From Muribaculaceae bacterium (GTDB taxonomy: Bacteria; Bacteroidota; Bacteroidia; Bacteroidales; Muribaculaceae), in contig JAMPGA010000001.1 in the NCBI GenBank assembly GCA_023664185.1, forward strand, positions 116,209-180,208: a stretch of 64,000 nucleotides of DNA, given 5' to 3'. Below the pieces are notes generated by a model. That model was not told the origin of the DNA and did not search any database. It saw only the letters and a program-made list of their open reading frames with translations. The translations under genes were made by a program, and so were the position numbers. Shown here in pieces: positions 26,399 to 36,200 of the stretch (its first letter is position 1; each line of letters begins with the position of its first letter).

Positions 26399-26902
26399 TT
26401 ATCTGTAGTCGGCAAACTGATCCTGGAGTTTCTTGCGGGCGAAGAAGATACGGCTCTTCACCGTGCCGAGCGGAAGATTCATCTTCTCGGCTATCTCGGC
26501 ATACTTGTATCCGGCCACGTGCATGGAGAAGGGGATGCGATAGTCGTCGGAAAACGAGTTGATGGCCTCGGTAATCTCCGATACGCCATACGAACCTTCG
26601 GGCGACTCCAGACCGGAGTCCTGCGAGAGGTTGAGGTGATAAAGATCTTCAGTCTGATCTATCACTGTGGCGCTGCGAGCCACGCGGCGATAGTTGTTGA
26701 TGAAGATGTTGCGCATAATCGTGAAGACCCAACCCTTGAAGTTGGTGTTGTCGACATACTTGCTTTCATTGTCGAGCGCCTTCAGTGTGGTGTCCTGCAG
26801 GAGGTCGTAGGCGTTGTCACGATTGGATGTGAGCATGTAGGCAAAGTTCAGGAGATTTGCCTGAAGGCTCATCAGCTTGGTCTGAAATTCTTTTGTTGCC
26901 AT
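26399..26902 (-). CDS. ECF-family RNA polymerase sigma factor
   Basis: 167 residues with sigma region 2 (LLNFAYMLTSNRDNAYDLLQDTTLKA, then KGWVFTIMRNIFINNYRR) and region 4 (DYRIPFSMHVAGYKYAEIAEKMNLPLGTVKSRIFFARKKLQ). It directs RNA polymerase to a regulon that cannot be read from sequence. No anti-sigma gene follows. FecR/SusCD neighbours, which mark carbohydrate-responsive ECF factors in Bacteroides, are absent, so it more likely belongs to the stress-type group. A TAACTTTG -7 box is at 26987-26980 on this strand. Confidence 0.93.
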   Translation of the reverse strand: MATKEFQTKLMSLQANLLNFAYMLTSNRDNAYDLLQDTTLKALDNESKYVDNTNFKGWVFTIMRNIFINNYRRVARSATVIDQTEDLYHLNLSQDSGLESPEGSYGVSEITEAINSFSDDYRIPFSMHVAGYKYAEIAEKMNLPLGTVKSRIFFARKKLQDQFADYR

Positions 26903-27298
26903 TTTTTATGTCGTTTGTAGGGTTATTAATGGTGCATCTGAGAAGGTGGTGAATGCTACCCCTCGGTCTTTCGACATAACAAAGTTAATTATTTGGGGGG
27001 ATTTGAACAGCGGCGTGTCAATATTTTATGACAAATATTTTTGCAAATATTTTAAAATATTCGTTAAAACGCTATTTTTTAACATATTAAATCAATTACA
27101 AATTTATTACAACTTTGTTACAAATTCAAAATTGTTACAATCGGCAACTTTTGAGGCGAAGAAGATAGAAGGAACGGGATGCGAAGAGGAAGAGGTATAC
27201 CTTATATATAGGGCAGACTTTTTTTTTGGCCGTTGCAGGAAATGTTTGTAACTTTGCTCCATCAACGACTTTAACTATATAATACCGAAAACGCTCTT
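26903..27298. other. AT-rich divergent control region, sigma factor / pta
   Basis: A 396-nt gene-free interval. It contains a minus-strand -7 box TAACTTTG (26987-26980) for the sigma gene, a very AT-rich stretch from 27020 to 27140, four TTACAA motifs (27096-27101, 27107-27112, 27118-27123, 27135-27140), a run of nine T before 27228, and the pta promoter at 27225-27256. No coding potential was recognised. Confidence 0.6.
27225..27256 (+). promoter_or_regulatory. Promoter for pta-ackA
   Basis: TTTG (27225-27228), 20 nt spacer, TAACTTTG (27249-27256): a full match to the Bacteroidetes housekeeping consensus. The leader to the pta ATG would be about 38 nt. Confidence 0.75.
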
Positions 27299-28312
27299 AT
27301 GGGACTTTTTGAAAAACTTACTGCAAAGGCCAAAGAACAGCGCCAGCGCATCGTGCTCCCCGAAGGCACCGAACCCCGTACACTCACCGCTGCCGACCGC
27401 ATCATAGCAGAAGGCATCGCTGACATTATCCTCATCGGCGATCCTGCTGAGATCAACACTATGGCCGAGTCGCTCAAGCTTGAGAATATCAAGAAAGCCA
27501 CCATCGTCAATCCCGCCGACGAGAAGGTGATTGATAAATATGCACCACTCTTCTTCGAGCTCCGCAAGAAGAAAGGTATCTCCATGGAGGAGGCCCGCAC
27601 CACTGCAGCCAACCCCCTCTACCTGGGCTGCCTCATGATCAAGTCGGGCGACGCCGACGGCCAGGTGGCAGGCGCTCTCAACACCACAGGCAATGTGCTG
27701 CGCGCAGCCTTCCAGGTGATCAAGACAATGCCGGGCATCAACGTAGTGTCGGGCGCATTTGTCATGGTTCTTCCCGAAGATTCGCCCTTCGGCACCAACG
27801 GTCTGCTCATCTTTGCTGACTGTGCCGTGATCCCCGATCCCACCGCTCCCGAGCTGGCACAGATAGCCGTATCGGCTGCCCAGACCGCCCGCGATATCGC
27901 CGGCATGGAGCCCCGTGTAGCTATCCTGAGCTTCTCCACCAAGGGCAGCGCCAAGCATGAGAAGGTCGACAAGGTGATCGAGGCTACAAAGATAGCCCAG
28001 AAGATGGATCCCGAACTGCTGCTCGACGGCGAGCTCCAGGCCGACGCAGCTCTGGTGCCCAGCGTGGCCAACAGCAAGGCTCCCAACAGTCCCCTGTCAG
28101 GACGCGCCAATGTGCTGGTATTCCCCAACCTTGAGGTGGGCAACATAGCCTACAAGCTCGTGCAGCGCCTGGGTGGCGTAGAGGCCGTAGGTCCCGTGCT
28201 CCAGGGTCTGGCAGCTCCCGTCAACGACCTGTCGCGCGGTTGCTTCCCCGAGGATATCTACAAGACTATAATCATCACCTGCAACCAGGCCATCGGTCTG
28301 AAAAACAAATAA
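27299..28312 (+). CDS. pta: Phosphate acetyltransferase
   Basis: 337 residues, the short single-domain Pta. It begins MGLFEKLTAKAKEQRQRIVL and includes PEGTEPRTLTAADRIIAEG, then SGRANVLVFPNLEVGNIAYK and the C-terminal GCFPEDIYKTIIITCNQA. It converts acetyl-CoA and phosphate to acetyl phosphate. ackA follows after 9 nt. Together with PFOR at 33-37 kb this gives the pyruvate-to-acetate route that yields ATP in anaerobic gut Bacteroidales. Confidence 0.97.
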   Translation: MGLFEKLTAKAKEQRQRIVLPEGTEPRTLTAADRIIAEGIADIILIGDPAEINTMAESLKLENIKKATIVNPADEKVIDKYAPLFFELRKKKGISMEEARTTAANPLYLGCLMIKSGDADGQVAGALNTTGNVLRAAFQVIKTMPGINVVSGAFVMVLPEDSPFGTNGLLIFADCAVIPDPTAPELAQIAVSAAQTARDIAGMEPRVAILSFSTKGSAKHEKVDKVIEATKIAQKMDPELLLDGELQADAALVPSVANSKAPNSPLSGRANVLVFPNLEVGNIAYKLVQRLGGVEAVGPVLQGLAAPVNDLSRGCFPEDIYKTIIITCNQAIGLKNK

Positions 28313-28321
28313 AACAAGCAT

Positions 28322-29518
28322 ATGAAGATTCTCGTTCTCAACTGCGGCAGCAGCAGTGTGAAATATAAGCTCATTGACACTACCTCGGAGGCTGTGATGG
28401 CCGAAGGCGGTGTGGAGAAGATAGGTCTCCCCGACGGATTCCTGAAATACAAGAAGGCCGACGGCTCAAAAGAAATCATCGACCTGGGTCAGATAGACCA
28501 CCTGGCAGCCGTGAAGGCCATTCTCAACCTTCTCACCGACCCGAAAGAGGGTTGCATCAAGAGCTTCGACGAGATTGACGCCGTGGGTCACCGCGTGGTG
28601 CACGGCGGCGAGAAGTTTGCCGAAAGCGTCCTGATCACCGACGAGGTGAAGGATATGATAAAGCAGTGCTACGACCTGGCACCTCTGCACAACCCCGCCA
28701 ACATGACCGGCATCGACGCCATCACAGCCCTGATGCCCAGCGTGCCGCAGGTGGCCGTGTTTGACACTGCTTTCCATCAGACCATGCCCGCCAAGTCGTT
28801 CATGTATGCCCTCCCCTACAAGTATTACACAGAGGACGGTGTGCGCCGCTACGGCTTCCACGGCACATCTCACCGCTACGTATCGCAGCGTGCAGCCGAG
28901 TTTCTTGGCGTGAACATCAAGGACAAGAAGATCATCACCTGCCACATCGGCAATGGCGGCTCTATCACAGCTGTCGACGGCGGCAAGAGCGTAGACACCT
29001 CGATGGGCCTGACCCCTGTAGAGGGCCTCATGATGGGCACACGTGTGGGCGACGTCGATCCCGGCGCCCTCACCTATCTGATGCTCAAGCACAACCTGAG
29101 CGCAGCCGACATCCAGACCATCATCAACAAGAAGAGCGGTATGCTCGGCGTGACCGACGTGTCGAGCGACATGCGCGAGATTGAGGCAGCCATCAAGGCC
29201 GGCAACGAGCGCGCCAAGATGGCCCAGGATATGTATGAGCAGCGCATACTCAAATACATCGGCGCCTATGCAGCCGAGATGGGTGGCGTTGACATCATCG
29301 TCTTCACCGGCGGTGTGGGCGAAAACCAGGTATCGCTCCGCGAGAACGTGTGCAAGCCTCTGGCCTTCATGGGCGTGGAAATCGACACCGAGATTAACTC
29401 CGTATCGCGCGGCAAGGAAGTGGTCATCTCCAAGCCTTCGTCAAAGGTGACAGTCGTTGTCATCCCCACCGACGAGGAGATGATGATAGCACGCGACACC
29501 GAATCGATTGTTAAATAA
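28322..29518 (+). CDS. ackA: Acetate kinase
   Basis: 398 residues, normal length. ASKHA-fold motifs are VLNCGSSSVKYKL (N-terminal), VGHRVVHGG, CHIGNGGSI (phosphate loop) and VFTGGVGENQ near the C-terminus. It makes ATP and acetate from acetyl phosphate. It is the second gene of the pta-ackA operon and is followed by a strong hairpin terminator. Confidence 0.98.
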   Translation: MKILVLNCGSSSVKYKLIDTTSEAVMAEGGVEKIGLPDGFLKYKKADGSKEIIDLGQIDHLAAVKAILNLLTDPKEGCIKSFDEIDAVGHRVVHGGEKFAESVLITDEVKDMIKQCYDLAPLHNPANMTGIDAITALMPSVPQVAVFDTAFHQTMPAKSFMYALPYKYYTEDGVRRYGFHGTSHRYVSQRAAEFLGVNIKDKKIITCHIGNGGSITAVDGGKSVDTSMGLTPVEGLMMGTRVGDVDPGALTYLMLKHNLSAADIQTIINKKSGMLGVTDVSSDMREIEAAIKAGNERAKMAQDMYEQRILKYIGAYAAEMGGVDIIVFTGGVGENQVSLRENVCKPLAFMGVEIDTEINSVSRGKEVVISKPSSKVTVVVIPTDEEMMIARDTESIVK

Positions 29519-29523
29519 TCCCA

Positions 29524-29586
29524 CCGGGAGCCCGATGGCGACACTGGCATTCAGTTGTCGCCCGGGCTCCCGGATTCCTTTTTTTC
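29524..29586 (+). terminator. Intrinsic terminator after ackA
   Basis: CCGGGAGCCC (29524-29533) pairs with GGGCTCCCGG (29564-29573), with inner GGCGACA/TGTCGCC pairing, followed by ATTCCTTTTTTTC. It separates pta-ackA from ddh. Confidence 0.85.
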
Positions 29587-29615
29587 ATACTACACACCTC
29601 ACAGACTACTGAATT

Positions 29616-30512
29616 ATGACAAAGATCCGCGCCGCCGTAGTGGGCTACGGCAACATCGGCCACTTCACAGTGCAGGCTCTCAGCGTCGCCGACGACTTTG
29701 AGATAGCCGGCATAGTGCGCCGCAACATCACAGACATTCCCGCTGAACTCGCCCCCTATAAAGTGGTGACTGATATCAGCGAGCTGGGCAAAGTGGATGT
29801 GGCCATTCTGTGTACACCCACACGCGAAGTGGAGAAATATGCCCTCCGCTACCTGGCCATGGGCATCAACACCGTGGACAGCTTTGACATTCATAGTTCG
29901 ATAGTAGATCTGCGCCGCTCGCTCGACAAGGCTGCCAAAGCCTCGGGCCGTGTGGCCGTGATCTCGGCAGGATGGGATCCGGGCAGCGACTCGATAGTGC
30001 GCACACTGATGCAGGCAGCCGCTCCCAAGGGTTTGACCTATACCAACTTCGGCCCCGGCATGAGCATGGGCCACACCGTGTGTGTGAAGTCGAAGCCGGG
30101 CGTGAAAAACGCGCTGTCGATGACAATGCCCAAGGGCGACGGCATGCACCGCCGCATGGTGTATGTAGAACTCGAACCCGGCGCAAGCCTCGAGGAGGTG
30201 ACCCGCGCCGTGAAGGAAGACCCCTATTTTGCCTCCGACGAGACACACGTGATGGCCGTGGACAGCGTTGACGCTGTGAAAGATATGGGTCACGGTGTGC
30301 ACATGATACGCAAAGGTGTCTCGGGCGTGACACAGAACCAGCGTTTCGAGTTCAACATGTCAATCAACAATCCGGCTCTCACCGCCCAGCTACTGGTGGG
30401 GGTGGCCCGCGCCTCTATGCGCCTGGCTTCCGGAGCTTATACAATGATTGAAATTCCCGTAATCGACCTCCTGCCCGGAGACCGCGAGGGACTCATAGCC
30501 AAATTAGTTTGA
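29616..30512 (+). CDS. ddh: meso-Diaminopimelate D-dehydrogenase
   Basis: 298 residues. The NADP-binding Rossmann loop is VVGYGNIGHF, followed by the family signatures SFDIHSSIVDLRRSLDK, SAGWDPGSDSIVRTLMQAA and NFGPGMSMGH. It makes meso-DAP by direct reductive amination of tetrahydrodipicolinate, feeding lysine and peptidoglycan. The window also encodes the aminotransferase/epimerase route (dapL, dapF at 49-51 kb), so two DAP routes coexist. The LysM gene starts on its stop codon (TGATG). Confidence 0.95.
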   Translation: MTKIRAAVVGYGNIGHFTVQALSVADDFEIAGIVRRNITDIPAELAPYKVVTDISELGKVDVAILCTPTREVEKYALRYLAMGINTVDSFDIHSSIVDLRRSLDKAAKASGRVAVISAGWDPGSDSIVRTLMQAAAPKGLTYTNFGPGMSMGHTVCVKSKPGVKNALSMTMPKGDGMHRRMVYVELEPGASLEEVTRAVKEDPYFASDETHVMAVDSVDAVKDMGHGVHMIRKGVSGVTQNQRFEFNMSINNPALTAQLLVGVARASMRLASGAYTMIEIPVIDLLPGDREGLIAKLV

Positions 30513-32329
30513 TGAATCCACTGCTTCGCATAGCCGCCGGCATCATGCTGGCCACAGCCACATTCGCAACAGCCGACGCTGCCGTCAAAGATCTGCCGGT
30601 CAAGACCGTCAACGGCCACATGTATCATTATTACAAGGTGCCGGGAAAAGAGACCGTCTACTCCATCTGCTACAAGCTCGGGGTGACCAAGGAAGACCTC
30701 ATACGCTATAATCCCGCCGTGGCCGATGGGCTCAAGGTGGGAATGACCATATATTTCCCCTACGAAGGAGACCCCGACAGCAACACTCGCACCGAGGATC
30801 TGAAACACCACGTTGAGAAGGGGGAAACCATCTTTGGCATCTCGCACAAATATGGCATAAGTGAGCAGCAACTCATTGAGCTCAACCCGATTCTGAAAGA
30901 TGGGCTCAAGGCCGGGCAGACCCTTCTGATACGCAAAGCCGTGACAGCAGAGCCTCAGACTGCTGCCCAGACTGCTGCCCAGACTGCTGCCGCAGCCCCT
31001 CAGGCCGACGATGTGGAGATGGTGGGGTATATCGTAAAGAAAAAAGAGACCCTCTACTCCATAGCTGTGGCCCATGGCATCACCGTGGCCGAGCTCGAGG
31101 CCGCCAATCCCGGCATTCAGTCCATACAAGCCGGCCAGGTGCTGAGCATACCGGTGAAAAAGCAGAAGACCGAGACCGACACTCCGGCGCCTCTGCCCAC
31201 CTCAACATCAACATCGACATCAACATCAGCCTCTGCGACGACCGACACTGTGGCCACCGCTGTCGAAGCTCAGCCCAGCAACAAAGAGGCATCCATAGCC
31301 ATCCTGCTCCCATTCATGCTCGAGGAGGAGACACCCTCGAAGAGCGCCTCGAGATATACCGAATTCTACAAAGGCTTCCTCCTTGCAGTAGACTCGCTTA
31401 GAGCCTCAAAGGCCCCCATACATATCTCCACCTACGATACCGGAGCCTCGCTGGTCAAGGTGAAGGAGATAGTGGAAAAGCCTGAGTTCAAGAATCATGC
31501 AGCCATCATAGCTCCCGACAACAGCTCACAGCTGGCCATCCTGGCTGAATATGGCAAAAACAACAACATGAAGGTGATAAACCCGTTTGTGATACGCGAC
31601 GAATCGTATCTGACCAATCCGGCCGTGATACAGGGCAATCTGCCCAGCCACCTCATGTATAAGAAAGCTGTGAAGGCTATTGTGGAGCGTCTGCGCCACT
31701 CTACACCGGTGTTCTATTCGGTGAAGGATGTTGTGCCCGACAAGAAAGAGTTCATCAACGAGCTCAAAGAAGCCCTTGGCAACGAAGGTATAGCATACAC
31801 AGAGATAGAGACAGCCGGAGCTGTGACACCCGAGGATCTGGCCTCGCTCCAGACCGACGGCAACTATACATTTATCCCCGTGAGCAGCCGCCAGGCTGAT
31901 CTTAACAAGCTGATGCCCGGCCTGATAGAGTGGCGCGATAAGGAGGCCACTCCGCTGGTGAGACTCTTTGGATATCCGGAGTGGACTATGTTTAGAGGCG
32001 AGACACTGAGCAACATGCACAACCTCAACACCACAGTCTACTCACGCTTCTTCGCCGACTATGACGACAACCGTGCCGAGAACCTGGAAAACAAATTCAA
32101 GCTATGGTATGGAGAGGCTATGGAGAGCGCTGTGCCCCGCCAGGGTCTGATGGGATTTGACACCGGCATGTTTCTTATACCCTACATCACCGACGGCACA
32201 CTACGCTATGACGGCATCCAGAACGGCTATCGCATAGTGCCCGCTGCCGATGGCGGAGGCTTCTACAACGATATGCTCTATTTCATCACCTTCCGCCCCG
32301 GCGAAAAGGTGGAAAAGACTCCTCTCTGA
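30512..32329 (+). CDS. Exported multi-LysM protein with periplasmic-binding-like C-terminal domain
   Basis: 605 residues from the ATG at 30512, overlapping the ddh stop by one base. A signal peptide (about 1-23) precedes three LysM repeats: YYKVPGKETVYSICYKLGVT (about 43-86), HHVEKGETIFGISHKYGIS (about 100-145) and YIVKKKETLYSIAVAHGIT (about 173-215). Low-complexity linkers (TAAQ repeats; Thr/Ser run) separate them. From about 260 to 600 the sequence resembles a periplasmic ligand-binding fold (ASIAILLPFMLEEETPSKSASRYTEFYKGF). LysM binds peptidoglycan, so the protein is probably cell-wall-bound; its ligand is unknown. Co-transcription with ddh fits a peptidoglycan role. Confidence 0.88.
   Translation: MNPLLRIAAGIMLATATFATADAAVKDLPVKTVNGHMYHYYKVPGKETVYSICYKLGVTKEDLIRYNPAVADGLKVGMTIYFPYEGDPDSNTRTEDLKHHVEKGETIFGISHKYGISEQQLIELNPILKDGLKAGQTLLIRKAVTAEPQTAAQTAAQTAAAAPQADDVEMVGYIVKKKETLYSIAVAHGITVAELEAANPGIQSIQAGQVLSIPVKKQKTETDTPAPLPTSTSTSTSTSASATTDTVATAVEAQPSNKEASIAILLPFMLEEETPSKSASRYTEFYKGFLLAVDSLRASKAPIHISTYDTGASLVKVKEIVEKPEFKNHAAIIAPDNSSQLAILAEYGKNNNMKVINPFVIRDESYLTNPAVIQGNLPSHLMYKKAVKAIVERLRHSTPVFYSVKDVVPDKKEFINELKEALGNEGIAYTEIETAGAVTPEDLASLQTDGNYTFIPVSSRQADLNKLMPGLIEWRDKEATPLVRLFGYPEWTMFRGETLSNMHNLNTTVYSRFFADYDDNRAENLENKFKLWYGEAMESAVPRQGLMGFDTGMFLIPYITDGTLRYDGIQNGYRIVPAADGGGFYNDMLYFITFRPGEKVEKTPL
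30956..30991 (+). repeat. Three tandem 12-nt repeats within the LysM gene
   Basis: CAGACTGCTGCC occurs three times in a row, encoding (QTAA)3 in an interdomain linker. A second tandem run of ACATCA-type hexamers at 31203-31229 encodes the TSTSTSTSTS linker. Both units are multiples of three, so slippage would change linker length without breaking the frame. Confidence 0.8.
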
Positions 32330-32333
32330 CCCT

Positions 32334-33035
32334 ATGACCCGACTTCAGACCGTAATAACAATAATACTGAGTATACTTCTGTGCCCGCTTGCCATGCAGG
32401 CACAGCGGGAGTATAACCCCAACTTCTCGATTGGGGCCAAGGGCGGCGCCACGCTTTCGAGGATGTCGTTTTCTCCCGAGGTGCACCAGAATATGGTGCA
32501 GGGTATCACCATGGGCTTCACAGCACGCTATCATGAGGAGAAGCTCTTCGGACTGATAGGCGAGATAAACCTGACGCAGCGCGGATGGAAGGAAGACTTC
32601 CTGCGCGACGATGCACCGCAGTTCGAGTACTCGCGCCTGCTCACCTACATCCAGGTGCCCCTGATGACCCATATCTATTTCGGTCCTGAGCGAGTGAAAT
32701 TTTTCTTCAACCTGGGCCCAGAATTCGGCTATCTCATTGGCGACAAGATTACGGCCAATTTCGACTATCACAACTATAAATCGATACCCGATTTCCCGCA
32801 GGGCTACCGCACCAACGAGCAGCTCGACAAGCCCGTCGAGGTAAAGTTTGACTATGGCATAGCCGGCGGTGCAGGTGTGGAGTTTTTCATCAACAAGCGC
32901 AATTCCATACTGCTGGAAGGGCGCTATTACTTCGGGCTGGGCAATATATTTCATGCCAGCAAGCGTGACTTCTTCTCGGCTTCGCGCGGCACATCCATAG
33001 AGATTACGCTGGGCTATCTGTTCAGAATCCGGTAA
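32334..33035 (+). CDS. Outer-membrane beta-barrel protein (porin family, PorT-like fold)
   Basis: 233 residues from the ATG at 32334 (MTRLQTVITIILSILLCPLA), chosen because it gives a signal peptide ending AMQAQ and a 4-nt gap after the LysM gene. The mature part is an OMP_b-brl_2-type barrel: FSIGAKGGATLSRM, alternating strands such as FFFNLGPEFGYLIGDK, and a C-terminal strand EITLGYLFRIR. The size resembles PorT of the type IX secretion system, but this fold is widespread and I cannot assign PorT function. Confidence 0.8.
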   Translation: MTRLQTVITIILSILLCPLAMQAQREYNPNFSIGAKGGATLSRMSFSPEVHQNMVQGITMGFTARYHEEKLFGLIGEINLTQRGWKEDFLRDDAPQFEYSRLLTYIQVPLMTHIYFGPERVKFFFNLGPEFGYLIGDKITANFDYHNYKSIPDFPQGYRTNEQLDKPVEVKFDYGIAGGAGVEFFINKRNSILLEGRYYFGLGNIFHASKRDFFSASRGTSIEITLGYLFRIR

Positions 33036-33060
33036 GGCATATCATCACATACACAAGACA

Positions 33061-33096
33061 GAAGGAGGGGCGGCTTACGGCATCCGCTCCTCCTTC
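33061..33096. terminator. Hairpin between convergent barrel-protein and PFOR genes
   Basis: GAAGGAGGGGCGG (33061-33073) pairs with CCGCTCCTCCTTC (33084-33096) with one mismatch, followed on the plus strand by ATTTC. It probably ends the ddh-LysM-barrel transcript and may also serve nifJ from the other side. Confidence 0.65.
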
Positions 33097-33203
33097 ATTT
33101 CAAAATCAACGTCAAAACTATTGTTATCAGCGCCGTATGGAATAGACTAATTGGCGGGATAATAGCTTCTCTGTCGGAGAACAATAATTCGTGTGTGTAT
33201 ATT

Positions 33204-36200
33204 CTATTCGCTTTGGTTCAGTATGTTGTTGGTGCGATCGCAATCCTGCTGAAGCTGTGGGCCGAGAATGGCGGCACGCACCGGCGAGACCATGCGCAGG
33301 TCGGCATAGCGGTCGTCGTCCATGGTAAACTCAGCCACATCGGTCAGAGGCTCCGCCTGCTTGTAGCGAGGTGTAGTGACCTCGGGAGTCGAGCCGTTTG
33401 AACCGCTGTTGTCCGGACCGGCCACAGGGCCGTCTACAGTCAGTGCCTTCTCGCCGCGGGCATATGCCTCGGGGTTGAAGCGATAGAGAGGCCAGTAGCC
33501 CGACTCTACGGCTCGGCGCTCCTCGATGGCCGAGTGTCCCAGCCCCGGACGTATGCCGTGGTTGATGCAGGGACAGTAGGCTATGACGATAGCCGGGCCG
33601 TCGTAGCGCTCGGCCTCTATGAGTGCTGTGATGGCCTGCTGGTAGTTGGCGCCAAGGGCTATAGAGGCTACATAGACATTGCCATAGGTCATCATCATGC
33701 GGCCAAGGTCTTTCTTTGGGGTCGACTTGCCGTCGGGCGAGTATTTAGCCACGCAGCTGCGCGGTGTAGCCTTTGAGGTCTGACCTCCGGTGTTGGAGTA
33801 GCACTCGGTGTCGAGCACCAACAGCTTTATATTTTCGCCCGAGGCCAGCACATGATCCAGACCGGCAAAGCCGATGTCGTAGGCCCAACCGTCGCCTCCA
33901 ACAGCCCAGACAGACTTATAGGGGAGCAGGTCGATGTTGTCGTACAGATGTTTGTATTGCGGCGATGCATCTTTCACAGGCTCAAGAGCTCCCTTGAGCT
34001 GCATGGCTGTCTGGCGCGACTGCTCGGGCAAGTCCTTAGCCGCCAGCCATGCTTCCATGAAGGTCTTGAGATAAGGCACCGTGTCGGGAGCCTCGACAAG
34101 CTCTTTGACACTGCTGACCATACCCTCCCGGAGGTGGGTGATGGCTGTGAGTATACCGAATCCATACTCGGCATTATCCTCGAAGAGTGAGTTGCCCCAG
34201 GCGGGGCCGCGACCGTCGGCATCGGTGCAATATGGATTGGAGGGATAGTCGGCACCATAGACCGAGCTACAACCCGTGGCATTGGCCATGACGAGATGGC
34301 GCCCCATGAGCTGGGTGAGGAGCTTGATGTAGGGTGTCTCGCCACATCCGGCACATGCGCCCGAGAACTCAAACAGAGGTGTCTGCAGCTGCGAGCCTCT
34401 CACGGTCGAGGCGGACACGAGTGTCTCTTTGGGCTTTACGTTCTGAAGAGCCCACTCATAGAGCGGCTGCTCCATCTCCATCACTTCGTCGGCCGGAGTC
34501 ATGGTCAGGGCGTGGCCCGGACATATCAGCGAGCACGACGAGCAGCCCATACAGTCGGTGGGCGACACCTGTATCCTGAACCTCAGCCCCTTGAGAGCCT
34601 GATCCCCATCAACCGGCTTGCTGACAAATCCTTCGGGAGCCTTGGCAGCCTCTTCGCTGTCGAGCAGATAGGGACGTATCACGGCATGAGGGCATACAAG
34701 CGAGCACTCCGTGCACTCCACACACTTCTCTGCATCCCACACAGGGATGCGGGTGGCTATGCAGCGATGCTCGAATGCTGTAGTGCCCATGGGCATGGTG
34801 CCGTCGGGGGCGAAGGCTGACACCGGCACGGAGTCGCCCTCCCCTTTTATACACGGAGTGTGGATGGTCTCTATAAACCGTTTCTGCTCGGGTGTGCGAT
34901 AGAGGTTGAGGTAGGTGCGTTTCACCTCCGGCTCCGTCTCCCAGCCTTCTATGGAGGCATAGTCTACCTGCCGCAGAGCCGGCACAGCCATCGAGATGGC
35001 CTTGAGATTGCGCTCCACCACCTCATTGCCTTCGTGGGCATAGGTGAGACGTATCTGCTCGGCCAGGGCATCATATCCTTGCTTGAAGGGGATAATGCCG
35101 CTGAGATAGAGAAATACTGTCTCCATGGGCATGTTGATTCTGGGAGCCAGCCCCACGGAGGCCGCAATGGCATCGGCGTCGATGACATAGAGTTTGAGCT
35201 TCATCGCCGAGATGCGCCGGCGCATCTCCAGGGGGATATTTCTTGCCAGATCCTCATCTTGCCAGGGGCAGTTTATGACAAATGTGCCCTCCTCACGTAT
35301 GGAGTTGAGCATGGCAAAGCGCCTCACATATCCGGCTTTATGACACCCTATATAGTCTGCTCTGCTGATCGAATAAGCCGAAGTGATGGGCCGGGGCGAC
35401 ACTCGGAGCTGTGATATGGTATAACCTCCCGACTTCTTGGCCGAGTAGCTGAAATAGGCCTGGGCATAAAGCGAGGCCGTGCTGTCGAGTACGGTGGCCA
35501 CCTGGCGTGTGGCTCCGACTGTACCGTCGTTGCCTATGCCATAGAATACCGCCTGCTTCACTCCGCTGTGTGAGGCTGTGTTGACTTCGTCGGTCACGCT
35601 GAGCGACAGATGGGTGACATCGTCGTTTATGCCGACCGTAAAGGTAGATGCTGCATCGCCTGACGCCAGATAGTCGAATACGGCCTTGGCCATCGAGGGA
35701 TTGAATTCCTTGCTCGACAGGCCATAGCGGCCACCCACCACATGGATGTCCGGGCGGCGACTCTGTAGAGCAGATATCACATCGAGACACAGGGGCTCGT
35801 GCTGGGCTCCCGGCTCCTTGGTGCGGTCAAGCACGGCAATGCTTTTGACTGTCTCGGGGATGGCGCGCACAAAATCGTCGACAGGGAAGGGGCGGTAGAG
35901 CCTCACCTTTATCACTCCGGTCTTATAGCCCTTGTTGAGCGAATTGAGATAGAGAGCAGTCTCAGAGGCCACATCCGCACCCGAGGCCATGATGACTATG
36001 ACGCGGTCGGCATCGGGAGCGCCGAAATAGTCGACAGTGTGATACTGCCGTCCGGTCACTGTGGCCACCTTGTCCATGGCCTTCTGCACAATGGCGGGGA
36101 AAGCATCGTAGAGAGGATTGACGGCCTCGGAGTTCTGGAAATAGACATCGCCGTTCTGAGCCGAACCACGTAGCCGGGGATGCTCGGGATTCATGCCGCG

